Assembly: GCA_037043015.1 (NCBI GenBank)
Contig: CM073325.1
Coordinates: 436,501-500,500, forward strand
Origin: Bryum argenteum
Taxonomy: Eukaryota; Streptophyta; Bryopsida; Bryales; Bryaceae
DNA: 64,000 nt
Direction of reading: 5' to 3'
The notes under the pieces are model-generated. The model saw nothing but the letters and a program-made list of their open reading frames with translations, had not been told where the DNA came from and did no database searches. The position numbers were made by a program, and so were the translations under genes. Positions within the stretch are counted from its first letter, which is position 1. Each line of letters opens with the position of its first letter. Below, in pieces: positions 49,030 to 59,962 of the stretch.

Positions 49030-50944
49030 CACTAACTTATCAATATCTTCTTTGTGTTGTGCGGAGGAAGTTCCAGGGCCTTCTTGCTTTTAATCTTGCA
49101 GCATGCTTTAGTTTCCAGATGTTTTACATTGTCTTCTTTGTTGTGGGGATTTTGTAGGGTTTGGTTGAAGGCCTCCCGTTTTGCGTTATCTCAGGACTAA
49201 GCTATTTAGGTCCCAAATTTGATCTATCACATGGGAATGCATTTTAGGTTTTCTGCTGGTTCTAAAATAAGAGAATAAGGTCTGGTCCTTTTTTTAATAA
49301 AAAATTTGTGATATCATGCAGGCAACGCATTGATCGAGCTAGGCCTTTTCAGGCAATTCGATCGGTCTTCCTGTGATGGCTCACCCTTCAATTGTCGAGC
49401 AGACTACAGTCTTCTTCTACATTTCAACGACATACAACTCCATTCAACGGCAACGGCAGTAGATTAGGTGGAGTAGTGGATTTTTACATGTCGATGTCGG
49501 AGGAGGATATCTTGCAAGACCTGGTCACATGGTACAAGAAAGGTTCTTTGGCTGACCCTAAACCCCAGAAATATTAATAGTTTGATGGAGCTTCGTTTTT
49601 CCATTCTCAACCGCTGTTTGCTTTGGTTTTATGCAGTGAGGAAGAATCGATGGATACCTGCCATTCCTTTTTCCTTCCCCTCTCTCTTCATTAATAAAGA
49701 CGTAAGCTCCTTGTTGGTGTTTCTTGACTCATGTAGAATCATTCATGCGTTTCTTACTTTGCTTCTGAATCTTCGGGCTATGGCGTGCTTGGAGGGAAAG
49801 AAGTGCCTTGTAGAAACAGGAGATCGTATTTAAGATGAAGATGATGCTGATACTTCTATTGCTTGAGACTCATGCGATCGTTGGTAAGATAACCAATTAC
49901 ATGTTCTTCGATCTAATATTTCCTTCTTTATATTAGTAATGTGCTAAATACAACTCTGACCGATTCTTGATTTTCACATACAATGGTTCACCTTCTATGT
50001 TACGCAGGATCTCATCCCGCTGCTCAATGTGAGCTCCGTTGGCGACGTGAAGGCGATGACCAGCCGTATTGGCACCAACATTAGCAGCTCGTCAGAGGAC
50101 TGCCTCCAGTGGATTCAATCTTTCTAAAGTTCTCTTTTTTTTGCGAACATGAACTTGCTGAAGGCATGGTGGGCGTGGTAACAGATGTTGGGCACTGGAT
50201 TACGTTCGAAAGAGTGGGTCGGGACCGAAGCGCTTGCTCAAATGCTTACCACAGAACTGCCTTCTATTGATCATGTTCATTAGGAATCTGTAGTTTATAG
50301 GCATGTTAGCTTAGCGGGGAGATTTATGATGAAATCAGAGCTCCTAGGTGATTTCTGATGTTCCAGTTACCGCCCTGTTTTTCTATAATTAGCAATCTAT
50401 TGTTCGCGACTCCAATGGAGGCAATTTGTTTACCCATGCGAGGATATGAATCATACATTTTTACCCATGTGGAATATGAATTTCTAAGGTTAATAACTCT
50501 TTTACATCTGAAATTGTTTGAATTATTACATAGTCCTAAGTAAAACAAATTTCTGAATTTAACTAACCGCGAAATTGTTTGAGTTATTACTTAGTCCTAA
50601 GTAAAACAAATTTCTGAATTTTACTAACCCCCCACTGATGGTAAATTCGTCTTAAAATTAGAACCTCAAATATTTATTCACAGTTCAAGAGGGGGGGTGA
50701 ATTAAACTCGTGATATTAACTCGAGGTAATTTGAATATCAAAGTAACCAATCCTCAGCAACGTGACTCATTAAGGCTGTACGAACGAGATTGAATTAGGG
50801 GAACGGAAGTTGGGAACACCGGCCATAGTTAAAACGTGGCAGAAAACAGGCTACAGCAACAAATCTGGCTAAATCGCTCAAACGTGGTTTTTTTTTGCGC
50901 CGTAGCTTCTGTGCCGTAGTTTCCACTGGCAGATTCTAGTAGTG
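49030..50944. other. CACTA right portion and terminus
   Basis: No firm gene. Short open frames near 49392-49833 might be exons of the F-box-like ORF. The last ~100 bp holds CTACGGC-type subterminal motifs and ends TAGTAGTG. Confidence 0.5.
50510..50631 (+). repeat. 61-bp tandem duplication
   Basis: 'gaaattgtttgaattattac' at 50510 repeats at 50571 for about 61 bp with four or five substitutions, 315-435 bp from the right end of the transposon. Confidence 0.95.
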
Positions 50945-51575
50945 GTAGCGTCTTGAGGAATCCACACCACCCCCGACCCTGTGTCTCGTTCAAATGTGGC
51001 GAGCAAAGCGGTTTTTTCCCATGACTTCCCTCGGGTTTTATTCTTGCTAAGCTTTTGGATTGTGTGTTGCCACCAATCCATCTTGCGTTTAAACTGGTCC
51101 TCCTCTTGTGTTAGACGCCTCGTTCCAAATCGCTTCTTCCACAACTCCTTTACATTGAAGATGCATTGTTCAACTGTATTATCCATCCACAACGCGTACT
51201 GCGAATGATAATCCACATCTTGGTATTTATCGGTTTCCTCCATGGCCTTCAAAATTACGGCCGCCAATTTCTTCTTGATCTCTCTTTGCCCGTGCTAACA
51301 TTCCCGAGGTAGTTGTCTTTGAGGAATTGAGCCTCCGTTTCCTCATACCAATCCATGCATGCTTTTTCCGCAAACTTAGTATAATCTGTTGTTGGGAATC
51401 CGGGTCTTTCTTCTTTTGGGTGTCTCCTCTTCCTCTTATGGCCTCCACTTCCACTAGGTTGTTCCCCTCCAAGGTCTGGTGCAAATGTTTCGGGGGCATC
51501 CAGATCCCATGCTCGTTGTCCCTTCCCGTGCTTTTTGGATTTACTCATCGTTGAATTTCTTGAAAAAACCGGCAA
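50945..51575 (-). pseudogene. Atypical protein kinase gene, 5' part (right of CACTA)
   Basis: Minus strand. Starts at M 51575 or, more likely, M 51548 (MSKSKKHGKGQRAW). The N-terminus is basic and low-complexity (KRKRRHPKEE), then an unnamed region with AEKACMDWYEETEAQFLKDN. A single-base frameshift near 51296 moves the frame to KKKLAAVILKAMEETDKY, ALWMDNTVEQCIFNVKELWK, QFKRKMDWWQHTIQKL and GSGVVWIPQDA. The coding sequence reaches the target site GTA at 50945-50947. The codon interrupted there (AC|A) is completed at 36928-36926, leading into IEALSGRNMEGGHG. The last ~22 codons of the open frame to 50878 are transposon end, not host. Upstream lie a TATA box (51728-51735) and GC-dyad array 2. 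Confidence 0.75.
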
Positions 51576-51727
51576 AAAATCTCCCCCCTGCTATCAATGT
51601 GCACCAAACCCCAAAAACTCCTCAGACGACCCGGCAGTGCGCATCATTAAGACGAGCAAGGACACAGGGCGGAGGAGAATTCGGTAGCGGTTTGGGGAAA
51701 AGTAATATCAAACCCGCGCGTTGGGGT

Positions 51728-51735
51728 TTATATAT
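51728..51735 (-). promoter_or_regulatory. TATA box of kinase gene
   Basis: TATATAAA on the minus strand, directly at the left edge of GC-dyad array 2 and about 155-180 bp upstream of the candidate start codons. Confidence 0.6.
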
Positions 51736-51744
51736 CCTTGGAGA

Positions 51745-52100
51745 CGGGGGGTCGCCCTACAGTCGCCCACCGGCGGTCGCCCCAGTCCCGCTGTCGCGAC
51801 AACTGCAGACCGGCGGTCGCCCTACGTCCCGCATGATCGCGATATTGGACGGCGGTCGCCTGCGTCATTGCATTGCGCGAACAACAGACCGACGGTCGCC
51901 CTACGCCCATTGCCGCGAAACAACTAGACCGGCGGTCGCCCTACGCCCATTGCCGCGCGAACAACCGTGATCGGGCGCGTCGCTTCGCCTCCCATTGTCG
52001 CGATTAGCTGCACCGGCGTCGCGCTCACTGGACCGGGCGGTCGCCACGCAACGCGATACCTCTATCCGGACCGCCGTCCGCCTTGATTTCTCGGTCGCCC
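51745..52100. repeat. GC-dyad array 2, in a divergent promoter
   Basis: Repeated 'gaccggcggtcgcccta' and relatives (gaccgacggtcgccc, gaccgggcggtcgcc) interleaved with 'cattgccgcg' spacers. It occupies the whole interval between the minus-strand TATA (51728) and the plus-strand TATA (52105), i.e. between the kinase gene and the RING gene. Confidence 0.9.
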
Positions 52101-52104
52101 CGCG

Positions 52105-52112
52105 TATATATT
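52105..52112 (+). promoter_or_regulatory. TATA box of RING gene
   Basis: TATATATT directly at the right edge of GC-dyad array 2, 127 bp upstream of the ATG at 52239. A diverged copy of the conserved leader block follows at 52153-52196. Confidence 0.6.
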
Positions 52113-52238
52113 CCCCCATCGTACCTAAACTTGTTAGTTGGGTTTACTGGCCTAGCGCGTTGTCTTACATCCATTGAATTGGCTGCATGCTCGTGCGGGG
52201 TAGGTAATAACTATTTGCCATTTTTGGCTATTTCATCC

Positions 52239-54572
52239 ATGGCTACTCTCGGGCAACTTCGGAAGGAAGAGAACGACAAGAAGAGGAAGAGGAAGGCCGC
52301 TCCACAACGGAAAAGATTACACGTGCTTCTAAATCCAAATAAGCTTGCCTTCAGAGGTTGGGAAGATGAACCAGATATGTGGATGATGGCCACTTGCAAA
52401 TCGTTCATTGAATGGTGTCACATCGACAAGAAATTCCCTCTGTCTCGTCACCATTTTCATCGGCGTACCAACAAGGCAAATCTTAAGTTTTGCGAATGCC
52501 CAAACTTCAAGCAACGATGCATTGAGGTTTACCAAGTCCTGTATGGCATGCCATGTGTGGAGCGCAACGAGGTTCCATTGTTTCTTGCTCGTGGAGTATA
52601 CGCCGAGGTTGCTCTTGGTAAACGAGTGGATTGGACAACTGTCAAAGAGGGGAAGCATGTAACACGACCTTCAACGAGTGACATTCCGACAGGCATTCTA
52701 AGATTCCCTGACGCTCCTAATGGTGGCATGGCGGTGATGAGGTCTATTACCAAGGCTATGGAAGAGGCTGCCTATCATAGTGCTACATCGGAAGAGGACG
52801 ATGACTCGGATGGTTCGCGGCCTCGTAAGGCGGTGCGTCAAGTTCGACAACCTCTTCCTCCCACCAGCGTTGTGATTGATGCGGATCATCGTTGTAATTT
52901 ACCTGGCCGCGTTCCTGAAATAGGTGGCTCTCGCCCTCCAATAGCAAGTAATCATCCACCCGTAGTAGAGCCCCATGGTACTTGCATCTTACCATTGGAA
53001 GAACTTGACACATCTTCTGATCTCAAAGCTCTTCTGAAGAGTAAAGACGACGTGATAGCAAGATTGGAAGCGGATCTCGAAAAAACACGAGCAATGTATG
53101 AGGAGAAGGTGAAAGAAGGGGACCAGCTTTCCGTGGAATATGCACGCATGCGCGAGAAGATGCAAGAACTATCTCACGCACGTAACATTCGTGGAGATGT
53201 AGAGAAATCTGACATGGCGGATGTTGATAGAGTTGTCATGAACCTTACAGAGGACTTGGCATTTGGAGAAATGTCACCGCAACGCCCTACATTGCGCCGT
53301 CCTGTGAAAGCTCAGCCATGTGTTGTTAATATGTCGGGCCTCGAACGAGAAGAAGATGTACGATGTGATTCTCAAGATTCTTTATCTTTACCGCTGTTCC
53401 CCCCTATTCGTAATCCCCCTTTCATGTCGTCTGATGGATACAACTCCTTATTAAAGGAAAAGCAACAACTGCAAGCCCGTTTGGAGCAGTTGTCTGCCAC
53501 TTACTACCATTGGAAGGTGGCATGTATACTTTCGGTGGATAGAGGGAGACAAGTTGCAGCGGAGCTGGAGAAGATCGATAAGAATTTTACTAGTGGAGCT
53601 GGTCGGCGAACGTTTGGTATGACCTCGTGGCCGAGTGTGGATACATTGTTTGATAATCTTCCTATGATGGACATCAAGATGCAAGATGACACTTCTACAG
53701 AGGTTGTAGATTGGAGCAAGGCCGGGTGGAATTTCAAACACCACATGTCGGCACATGTTGATGTAGAATCCAGGACATTATTGTGGCCCAACCCTCCGCA
53801 GTTTGTATTGGATCACTCTACGTGTCCCATATGCCTAAATCCATTTGGACCTGAGGGTGGATGGGCTTTAGGCTCTTGTGTCCATATGTATCATCCGCAG
53901 TGTCTTTTAGTTCATTGTTTGACTCAAAGTCGTTGTGCTATATGCAAAGCGCCTTTTCACGAGCGGTTCTACGAGATGTTCAATCTAAGAACTTATATGC
54001 CGCCTTCTTGGGAACACAATGCTGAGACTACTGACGAGGTTCGATTCTGGGGTAAAGACCTTATTTGGAGTTGGCGTAGAGGTGAACATGATCTCGAGAA
54101 GAGTACTCCTAGCTCCCAATTGAATTGGGAGACTGACCCAAACGAGATTCTAAGAGTTGCTCCAATACTTGCCGGACACGGTCCACAGCATGAGGGTAAT
54201 CGGATGTTCTTCTTCCAATGCCTTGGAGGCTATTTTGATGTGAGCTCTAATACATTCAAGTGGGGGCCCCATCCAATGGGACATCGATGAAATCAATATG
54301 GGAAGAGAGTAACCGACGGTGAAGGTCGTGCCTCCATGGAAGATTTGGAAGAGTGTCAATATGCTGAGTCTACTTGGGGGCCACGATACCAGTCTCAAGC
54401 TCTAGACTATTTACTGGATGTACATAGTCCCCTCACAAGAAGGACTTTGCAGGACTTGAAAGACTCTAGAGTATTAGATCTGATCTTAAATGCAGATGGT
54501 CCATTCAATCGAACTCGTGCAAAGCGCAAACTTCTTGTTGGAGAATGCTCCAACCCTCAGCCTAGTGAATAA
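52239..54572 (+). CDS. F(R/P)GW-domain / RING-H2 protein with internal TGA
   Basis: Single-exon frame from ATG 52239 (basic start, KKRKRKAAPQRKR). Residues ~35-131 are the family domain: LAFRGWEDE, FIEWCHIDKKFP, HFHRRTNKANL, QRCIEVYQVLYG, VYAEVALGKRVDW. An acidic linker is followed by coiled coils at ~264-320 (IARLEADLEKTRAMYEEKV) and ~402-450. A RING-H2 begins at C529: CPIC-x14-C-x-H-x2-H-x2-C-x10-C-x2-C. Next comes a conserved-looking tail (YMPPSWEHNAETTDEVRFWGKDLIWSWR). The frame meets TGA at 54288-54290 (683 aa). Downstream, in the same frame, it stays open 93 more codons (MEDLEECQYAEST..TLQDLKDSRVLDL) to a stop at 54570-54572. A RING-H2 normally gives E3 ubiquitin-ligase activity; that and the domain's role are inferred. 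The TGA is either the true end, a nonsense mutation, or a readthrough site. Confidence 0.75.
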
Positions 54573-55006
54573 TAATTACGATATTGTGAATCCATACACT
54601 CCAGCATAGCGTATGGTTTTAGCTATATAGGACTATATTTCATCATAGTATTATCGAGTGGTAGCTTTTTGCGCAACAATGTATCTCATCTCCTATTGTA
54701 CTACTTTTTGCATCGATTAAATCAATGGTATGTATTTGGTTCGCTCCTTTGCTTGTGGTCTATTGATTGTACTTTGTCAGCTTTTATTGTATCTTACATC
54801 TTCATAGTCCATATAACCCGCCCAACCCCTTGTACCAATGCACAAACACGTACTTACGCATGATGAAAGGTAAAAACAAACTTCCATATATAAAGAGTAT
54901 GCAAAAAAGTACATAGAAGAAATTACGTACACTTTCCCTACACCTAAATAACGTAAATCAAATATCGTTTGGTGAATGTTGGGGTTGTAAGTCCATCGCC
55001 TCTACG
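54573..55006. other. Convergent 3' intergenic region
   Basis: Separates the stops of the RING gene (+) and the coiled-coil family member (-). AT-rich, no coding support. Confidence 0.55.
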
Positions 55007-56332
55007 TTAAGAATCTTCAACTTTTTCCTTGCCCTTTGAAAAAAGTGATCGTTGCGGTTCCAAATCAACGTCGATTGCGTTTATGTTGATGTCATCTTTT
55101 GCATTACTTTTACGATGAGCCCACTCTGCCCATGCGTCCTCAAATCGAGCATTCTCCTCAGCTACACGTAGTTGCTTTGCGAGTTTTACATTCTGGTCTT
55201 CACTCCATTTCACCAGCCTCTTTAATTTGTCAACTTCCTCTGGAGTCTTGCCATACTTACCCGCTAATGCCAAATCCCGAATGCGTAGCATCTCTTTATC
55301 TACCTCTAGAGCAATAGATTCTTCAATATCCGTCAACTGATCCCTCCACTCAGCTAGGACCCCTTCCAGGTAATTATGTTTAGTTGTCCAGAACTCTACG
55401 TAGTCTTCTATGGAAAGGCTGTTTGAATTTTTCTTCTCGAAAAACTTCTCCTTAGCCTCTTTTCGTAGCACAAGCATGGTCTCCATGTCAGCTATGATGT
55501 CTAGAGCTTTTTCGAAAACCTCCCGACCTTCTTCTTGTACATCGTATGGTGTAGAAAGGGCTCTTTCTTTGAGGGCTTCCAATTCCTTTCTATTCTGCAG
55601 TACTAAATCCAATTCCATGCCTTTTCCTATACTTAAATTGTGCAAAATGATCAAAGTATCCATGGCTTTGGATAATCTTCCACCCACTTTTCAGAATGGA
55701 TTTACCTCAAAGGATATTCCTTCAATCCAATGCATTGGAGGACCAGTTGGTTCATCGAGCTCGTATTCGTGTGTGTGTTCATCCTCCGAGGATTCAAAGA
55801 AGACCTGCTTTGTGTAAAATTCTGCGTCGGCCTTAGGACTCATATGTACCGTTCCAATTCCATCTCCTTCAATAGTCTTTGATGTCTCTCCAACCTCTAT
55901 TGGTTCGGTCTTCTCTTGTATAGGCAAACGTGGATGCGTCCACCAATGCACGTTCTTCCCGAGAATCATTTCCGCATATGCCATTTGTGCCAAAAAGTAG
56001 GGAACCTCATATTTAAAAATATGGTTGTTACCGTATATCATATGCCAAGCATAGATGCATCTCGCTTTGAAATCGTAATGATGGCACTCTCGGAGGTTAG
56101 CTTCATTCTTGTGCCGATGAATATTGTGCCAATGTAGAGGAAAGAGCTTGTTGATGTGGCACCACTCCACATATTTCTCACATATGGCAAAAGACCACGG
56201 CCCCCTCTCTTCCTCCCATCCTCTAAACGCTACTAACTTTGGATTCTTCAAGATATCTCTGCGCTTCTTCGCAATTCGACCTCGCTCATGGAGCACCATG
56301 GATGTGCCCGCTACAACGGGTAGTGCCTCCAT
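55007..56332 (-). CDS. F(R/P)GW-domain coiled-coil protein with internal TGA
   Basis: Minus strand; start chosen at M 56332 (MEALPVV..., parallel to the RING paralogue), though the frame is open to 56431. Family domain at the N-terminus: LVAFRGWEEE, YVEWCHINKLFP, NIHRHKNEANL, ARCIYAWHMIYG, AQMAYAEMILGKNVHW. Then an acidic linker (FESSEDEHTHEYELDEP). A TGA lies at 55691-55693 after EVNPF; the same frame continues KVGGRLSKAMDTL into ~220 residues of predicted coiled coil (LQNRKELEALKERAL, EEVDKLKRLVKWSEDQNVKLAKQL) and a stop at 55007. No RING. Either one gene with a nonsense mutation or readthrough, or a short protein with a decayed tail. Function unknown. Confidence 0.65.
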
Positions 56333-56367
56333 AAGAAAAATTCGTAGAAATACGCAAAGTCTCTCTA

Positions 56368-56415
56368 CGAGCAAGCAAGCAGCAACTCTGAAGTCGATAC
56401 TAGTCAATGCGCGAA
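56368..56415 (-). promoter_or_regulatory. Conserved leader block upstream of family gene
   Basis: On the minus strand reads 'tttcgcgcattgactagtat', then 'cgacttcagagttgctgcttgcttgctcg'. It matches blocks at 58352-58398 and 63134-63179, and weakly 52153-52196, at equivalent positions between array and ATG. Confidence 0.7.
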
Positions 56416-56479
56416 AAGGAGGAACTCGCAAAGTGTGAAAATGGACTGCCCGTCGCGTTCTTAAGCACAGTGATAAGGC

Positions 56480-56795
56480 GACCGGCGGTCTACAAAATGT
56501 GCACCGCCCGGCCGCTCACGGTCCAAATTATCGCCCTATCTCTGCACGCCCCGATCGCCCCGGCGATCGACGTTAAGCCCATGAGCGACCAACGTTCGCC
56601 CATCGTGTATACTCGCCGGGTCGCCTTGTGCCCGACGTTTCGCTCATTGGTTGGACCGCCCGATCGCCCGGCGACCGACGTTCGCCCATGAGTTGGACCC
56701 GGCGAGTCGCCCTAGCGACCGACGTTAAGCCCAAAGCCGGACCGCCCGATCGCCCTAGCGACCGACGTTCGCCCATGAGCTGAATCGGCGGTCGC
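56480..56795. repeat. GC-dyad array 3
   Basis: Units 'gcgaccgacgttcgcccatga', 'accgcccgatcgcccta' and 'gaccggcggtc' in an AT-rich background, 150-460 bp upstream of the minus-strand family gene (ATG 56332). Confidence 0.9.
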
Positions 56796-58104
56796 CCTAT
56801 TTCACCTCTTTATGTTGAATGCGAGGGCATCAGGTTTCATAGCAGCTCCTACGAGGATGAGAATCATGAGATGAGGATGAATATTGGATGGGGGAGGAAT
56901 AAAAGAGCCCTTTAGTTTATAATGTATTAATTTAAAAATTAGGAATGTATGCATAGGGTAGGAATTTCGAATCGTGGGTCCCATAATTCCCATTTTATGA
57001 TCATTCAATTCCTAAGAAATGGACAAGAGATGTGTAAATGGATAATAATGTATGGGAGGAAGGATGGGGTGAGAGTTTTTCGTCCTCTTTGTAGGCATGA
57101 ATGGTATATATTATTTTGTATGGTGTATATTTTAAGAAGTCATATCGTGCCTAATCAATTATAATAATTGATAAAATGTGAAATCATTTATAGAGCATCA
57201 GCCTCTTCAATGCATGAAAACACTTTAATGAATCTAACGATTCAATACCTACAATCTAAGAATGTAATCCAAGGTAGTCAATTCCTAGCATCTAAATTAG
57301 ATACCATTTCTGTACCAAAACTGCACCTCATATTTTAACATCACATTCAAGAACAATTTCTAGTTTCTTTTTATATCAGTGGAGCCTTTAATATATTATA
57401 AGATCTCCGTATATAATATCCGACTAATAGATTATCCTTGCAATGAGTTTATGGGCTCATAACATTATGAAATTGGTTAAATTGAGTGGGGGGAGGAATT
57501 TGAAAATTTTGGCAAGTCAAATAATAAGGCCTTGAAATACAATTAAGTGAATGGAATTAGTGCATATACCCTAGAAAGCACTAAGAGAAATAGTTGCTTA
57601 CCAAATTAAAAGGTGATATATCATGATATATTATATGTTTGGAGAAAAAATGAGTGACCAGTATATAAAGGTAAATATTTGAAGTGAAGAAGACTAATGA
57701 TTTGCGGACATTCTTATCAACCCATTACTGAGCGTACTTTTGGAACCAATATTTGATGAGTATTTTATGTTGAGAATTCTGAGAATGTTGAAAATTATAA
57801 TTTTGTAAATTGTGATTAAACTTGTATCGATCTAAATCCATATTACACCACAAGAGTACCCAATGAGAATAAAATCATTTTTCATGTATCATGGTCACCG
57901 CTCTTGGCAAAATGCCCATGACCATGAGAATCATTTCAATTGGGAATGAGAAGTGAGTGGGAATGAGAGGAAATGAGGGGGGATGAGGGGGGATGAGGGG
58001 GATTGAAGGGGGGAATGGGGGAGATGCTTGAATCGGTTAATTCAAAATTTGAATATTGCATAAAGAGGATCCAAGAAAAAGAGCGGGAGCTCTCGCGAAG
58101 TCGC
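56796..58104. other. Intergenic, no gene seen
   Basis: AT-rich. A GGGGATGAG short tandem repeat lies at about 57975-58010. No supported coding sequence. Confidence 0.55.
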
Positions 58105-58285
58105 CCCTGCAGAGTGCCGGTCGCCCGGCGCTCTCCGAGGGCCGGATTGAAACTCTTCTCAGCCGCACCGCGGTCCCCGGAGGTCTGCTGCAGCTGGACC
58201 GGCGGTCGCCCTGGAGCGAGTCTTGCAAGAAACACTGGACCGGCGGTCGCCCTAACGATGTCGCCGGGACACCGCCGGTCGCCCT
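58105..58285. repeat. GC-dyad array 4
   Basis: Contains 'ctggaccggcggtcgccctg' twice plus variants 'gtgccggtcgcccgg' and 'ccgccggtcgccctg'. Lies 200-380 bp upstream of the decayed family member at 58486. Confidence 0.85.
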
Positions 58286-58338
58286 GCCACAGGAGGTTAA
58301 ATACAATCGTAATTGGCCGTAGTCGTCACTTTTCGACC

Positions 58339-58398
58339 CACGTGCGTGGAATTGCGCATTGTCCGTGTGTCGACTCAAAGTTGCCACTTGCTTGCTCG
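58339..58398 (+). promoter_or_regulatory. G-box and conserved leader block
   Basis: CACGTG at 58339-58344, followed by 'ttgcgcattgtccgtgtgtc' and on to 'ttgccacttgcttgctcg'. The same order (CACGTG, then block) is found at 63121-63179. Confidence 0.7.
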
Positions 58399-58485
58399 AT
58401 TGGAGGCCAACGTGGACTGCACTATTTTTGGTGTTTTGTATCTAACATCACATCATAGCGGCATTTCCGTGATCGGAGGTAACAA

Positions 58486-59962
58486 TGACTACAATTGCAG
58501 AACGTAAAATAGTACTTGGGGAGCGACACAAGAAGAGAGGAAAAACACGAAGAGGAATCACCGTATTCTCCAAGATGCCACTCAACGCGCTTTTCCGGGT
58601 GGGAGACCGAAGAGGGTGTGTGGAGTCGACACAACAATGAAGAATTACATCGCCTGGTGCCACATCGCCAGTTGTTTCCACACTTTCGACATGAGACGCA
58701 CTTGAAATTAAATGCCGCAACTGCACTATTGTAAGCATGACGAATTCGTGCAACGATGTATTGAAGTGTGGAGGTTCCTTTATAAAGGCAAGAATGTCAC
58801 CAAGAACGAGGTTTCGTATCATATTGCTCAAATGGTGTATGCAGAGGTAATATTGGAGAAAGTGGTGGATTGGAGCTCAATGAAAAAATCGCCTCAATTC
58901 TTCCTTCCAACGAAGCAAGATATTCCAAGAGCCCCATTGACAAAAAAACCCACGAGAAGGACTTACGGCAAGAGGCATCGAAAAGATGGGGATGTCGATG
59001 ATGTGTATGTTTGGGTAAATCCTAATTCGATGAAGAAGAGGTTAAGGAGAGTGAGCATCATACTCCTCTTGTAGAAGGTTCTATTGGTGGCGTTGAACAC
59101 TTTCATGTGGGTGAAACAAGCGTGCAAGATTTGGATGTGATTGATGCACTGTGAAGCACATCGAGGACCTACGAATGAAGGAGAAGCGGATGGCATTGAA
59201 TACATGGAGGTTGAAGCAATGTTTGGTGCTTGTACTTTGGGAACACCCGGTTATAGTTCGCCCCGCTATGAGCGCCTCTCCTCAAACAAATGTTAGCGTA
59301 GAGGATGGGACTCTAGAATATCCAATGGAAACGATTGAACAACCCGAAGAGAAGGAAATGAAGAAGTAGAGTCGAGAAGGAAGTTCAAGTAGTCTTCAAA
59401 GCGAAACGCCCGAATGAAAACGATGATTCGTGGATGAAGTTGTTGAACAAGGCTTATGAGGATTATGAATATTTGTTTCATGCTTTGTCATACGAACGGG
59501 CAAAGTGTGTTGAACTCCAACATGACATAGAGGTATTCAAGGATGCAAAAAAGAAGATCCAAGAGGAGGCGACGAATGTTCTCCCTCTGGTTGCATCGGA
59601 TCGTCGATTATGAGGAAGAGCTCATAAAGAAGACGAAACATTTCGAGGATGTGCATAGGAGATACAAGCGCGTCGACGAATGGTTTGTAGTCAATGATTG
59701 GGGTCGCGAGAAGGATTTTATGGTTGAAGGAGCCAAGGACCAAGGTCATTTTGAGAAGGAGCTAAAGGAACTCATTTCGGCATGCGATGCCTTGAGAGCT
59801 GAGATCGAAAGGGTGAACCTAGCATCAATAAGATTGAAGGGGAACAAGGAAAAGTTAGTCCTCAATAGAATAGATGGAACCGTGTATATTGCGAGAAGAG
59901 GGTCAAAGTTCACAAAAATGAAACAACCGAGGAGTTGGTCAAAAAGCTACTTGTGCTCATGA
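58486..59962 (+). pseudogene. Decayed F(R/P)GW-family gene
   Basis: Starts ATG 58486 (MTTIAERKIVLGERHKKRGK, parallel to the 63-kb paralogue's MTPSQERKIARDKDRKRKRK). Domain pieces occur in different frames: FSGWETEE; YIAWCHIA; LHYCKHDEFVQRCIEVWRFLY, VSYHIAQMVYAEVILEKVVDW; so at least three frameshifts. A fragment in another frame (GGVEHFHVGETSVQD) parallels the 3' end of the 63-kb copy. A coiled-coil tail follows at 59543-59962 (YEEELIKKTKHFEDVHRRYKR). It is the closest relative of the 63-kb gene. A tandem segmental duplication about 4.9 kb apart is likely, since promoter block and array are shared too. Confidence 0.75.

Larger units (their letters stand above)
36930..50944. mobile_element. 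CACTA (En/Spm-type) DNA transposon, 14,015 bp
   Basis: Left end CACTACTAGGAATTAG at 36930; right end reads ..ATTCTAGTAGTG, stopping at 50944. The 9-bp terminal match (CACTACTAG) and the GTA/GTA duplication fit the superfamily. Subterminal motifs include ATGCTACAATAGAGGCGTAGCAT on the left and ACTACGGCACAGAAGCTACGG (inward from the right end). Cargo: TNPA-like ORF1 (-), TNP2 transposase (+), and an F-box-like ORF (+). It interrupts a kinase gene without net loss of host sequence: after removing one GTA the host frame continues. TNP2 has a premature TGA, so this copy may be non-autonomous. Confidence 0.85.

Noticed and set aside
50878-50944. Last ~22 codons of the minus-strand open frame (RICQWKLRHRSYG) as host protein
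   Set aside because: They lie inside the CACTA right terminus, and the host reading frame continues at 36926 instead.
47981-55693. UGA recoding as a sense codon
   Set aside because: TAA and TAG also interrupt neighbouring frames, other genes in the window end normally, and a nuclear plant genome uses the standard code. Decay is the simpler explanation.
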